This document shows, one piece after another, positions 62,812 through 64,000 of a stretch of 64,000 nucleotides of DNA. Each line of letters opens with the position of its first letter. The first letter of the stretch is position 1. A program made the translations under genes and the position numbers. The notes beneath the pieces were generated by a model. The model saw nothing but the letters and a program-made list of their open reading frames with translations. It was not told where the DNA came from and ran no database searches. Source of the stretch: Limosilactobacillus fermentum (lineage in GTDB: Bacteria; Bacillota; Bacilli; Lactobacillales; Lactobacillaceae); contig NZ_CP040910.1 of assembly GCF_013394085.1 (NCBI RefSeq), forward strand, positions 964,310 through 1,028,309, in the 5' to 3' direction.

Positions 62812-63986
62812 TTCTGGGCCTGGTAAGCTTTAACCCCACGAACTAAGCGGGCTAAGGCGTCTTTAATGACGGTGGTTGGGTAAGCTAGGTTAACCCGGAC
62901 AAAGCCCTTTCCGTTTCCCCGGTACTCAGTTCCCGGCGTCAGGAGCAAGCCGGTTTGTTCCCTCAAGAAGGCAACGAGAGTGCGGGAGTCCTCCGCAACG
63001 GCTTGGGTGTCTAACCAAACTAGGTACGTCCCTCGTCCCGGTACTAAGCTAAGTTCGGGAAGGTCAGTTGCCAAAACCTGTTGTACGAGTTGACGGTGGT
63101 GTTTAATGAGGGCTTTAAGTTGGTGGACCCACTCACCACCGTTTTCGTATGCGGCAATCGAAGCCGGGATGGCCAGTAGGTTGGGACCCACGATCTCCTG
63201 TTGGTTAGCTGCCTGGGCAAACCGGTCCCGTAATAAGGGGTTGGCGATAATGGCGGTCGCCGCTTGTAAGGAAGCGAGGTTAAAGGTCTTGGAGGTTGAT
63301 ACGAGGGTAATTACGTTACTCAAAATGACTGGATCTAAAGAGAAGGTTGGCGTGTAGTCTTCCCCCTCAATAACCAGGTCACCGTGGATTTCATCAGCAA
63401 CGACCAACACCCCGTATTGGTTGGCTAAGCGAATCATCCGTTCCAGGTCCATTTTCGACCAAACCATCCCAGTTGGGTTGTGGGGGTTGCAGATGATAAA
63501 CATGCGGGTCTTGGTGTCGGCTAGTTTTTCCTCTAGGTCGGCCCAGTTGATTTGGTAGGCGTGGTTTTCCCTATCGTAATCTTGTTGGCTAGCGACCACC
63601 TTACGCCCGGTTTTTTCAATCGCCCCGAAAAAGGAATTGTATATCGGCTCCAGCATGACGATTCCGTCGCCCGGGGCCGTAAAGTAATTCAAGCAAGCCG
63701 TTAACGCCGGGATGACCCCGCTCACGTATTGCATCCAAGCTGGGGCGACGTCTACCCCGTGCTCCTGTTGGTACCAGGAAGCGACGGCGGTAAAGTACTC
63801 GTCCGGGGTGTATTCATAGCCAAAGTTACCGCGGGCAACCTTGGCTTGCATCGCCGCCTCAATTTCCGGTGCCACCCGGAAATCCATGTCGGCAATCGTT
63901 AGGGGCAGCTCGCCGTCTTTAACGCGCCACTTGATCGAATTAGTGTGGCGCCGGTCTAAGTTAGTGGTGAAGTCGTAAATGGTCAT
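62808..63986 (-). CDS. MalY/PatB-type C-S lyase (cystathionine beta-lyase) / aminotransferase
   Basis: 392 aa PLP enzyme. Start IYDFTTNLDRRHTNSIKWR is the usual PatB/MalY opening. IADMDFRVAPEI, FIICNPHNPTGMVWS, VADEIHGDLVI (Asp to the PLP ring) and VSTSKTFNLASLQAA (Lys) follow. These enzymes split cystathionine or cysteine S-conjugates and release volatile thiols; a role in sulfur amino acid metabolism is likely. AAGGAG precedes the ATG at 63986. Confidence 0.92.
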   Translation of the reverse strand: MTIYDFTTNLDRRHTNSIKWRVKDGELPLTIADMDFRVAPEIEAAMQAKVARGNFGYEYTPDEYFTAVASWYQQEHGVDVAPAWMQYVSGVIPALTACLNYFTAPGDGIVMLEPIYNSFFGAIEKTGRKVVASQQDYDRENHAYQINWADLEEKLADTKTRMFIICNPHNPTGMVWSKMDLERMIRLANQYGVLVVADEIHGDLVIEGEDYTPTFSLDPVILSNVITLVSTSKTFNLASLQAATAIIANPLLRDRFAQAANQQEIVGPNLLAIPASIAAYENGGEWVHQLKALIKHHRQLVQQVLATDLPELSLVPGRGTYLVWLDTQAVAEDSRTLVAFLREQTGLLLTPGTEYRGNGKGFVRVNLAYPTTVIKDALARLVRGVKAYQAQK

Positions 63987-64000
63987 CTGGCATTCTCCTT

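Overview
The window comes from a Gram-positive, fairly GC-rich Lactobacillaceae chromosome. The gene complement (XerS-type recombinase, split parE/parC operon next to plsY, T-box and PyrR leaders, Mn-dependent pyrophosphatase, choloylglycine hydrolase-family enzyme, AGGAGG ribosome binding sites) and the base composition fit Limosilactobacillus fermentum best. The species call is recognition, not a computed identity.

Region 1 (1-33 kb) is mostly ordered housekeeping DNA on the + strand: tRNA CCA addition (cca), an ABC-F factor, thyA-folA, a DegV protein, a ypmR-ypmS-yozE-rbgA-rnhB run, dprA, topA, a XerC-like recombinase, plsY facing parE-parC, ppaC, a methionine-sulfoxide repair group (msrB, GNAT, free-Met-R-sulfoxide reductase), a PyrR-attenuated cytosine permease/deaminase operon, a PEPCK/HprK-like kinase and rarA. 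A promoter-leader-terminator arrangement precedes ypmR, and the dprA ribosome binding site lies inside a terminator-like hairpin.

Region 2 (34.5-47 kb) is accessory and partly decaying: an OFA-type transporter, fragments of three genes, a ClC channel gene with several lesions, a T-box (valine specifier inferred) driving an opine-dehydrogenase-like gene plus an Asp/Glu-racemase-like gene, an APC permease, a T-box (isoleucine specifier) driving ilvE, a divergent pair of hexapeptide acetyltransferases, a frameshifted fic gene and a phosphoribosyltransferase.

Region 3 (47-64 kb) holds a frameshifted MFS gene, an ornithine-cyclodeaminase-like/aminotransferase operon behind a structured leader, a small prophage remnant with a probable type I toxin and a truncated minor capsid gene, an esterase, a DUF2316-like gene interrupted at a GTTAAAC heptamer, a vitamin B6 uptake/kinase pair with a duplicated 29-bp promoter element, an icd gene with one in-frame stop, a truncated AEC permease, xerS, a bile-salt-hydrolase-family gene and a MalY-type C-S lyase.

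The best candidates for something undescribed are the valine T-box/opine-dehydrogenase/racemase operon, the 9.7-kb leader RNA, the toxin gene flanked by a 12-bp inverted repeat, and the GTTAAAC frameshift site. No rRNA, tRNA, CRISPR array or intact insertion sequence was seen.
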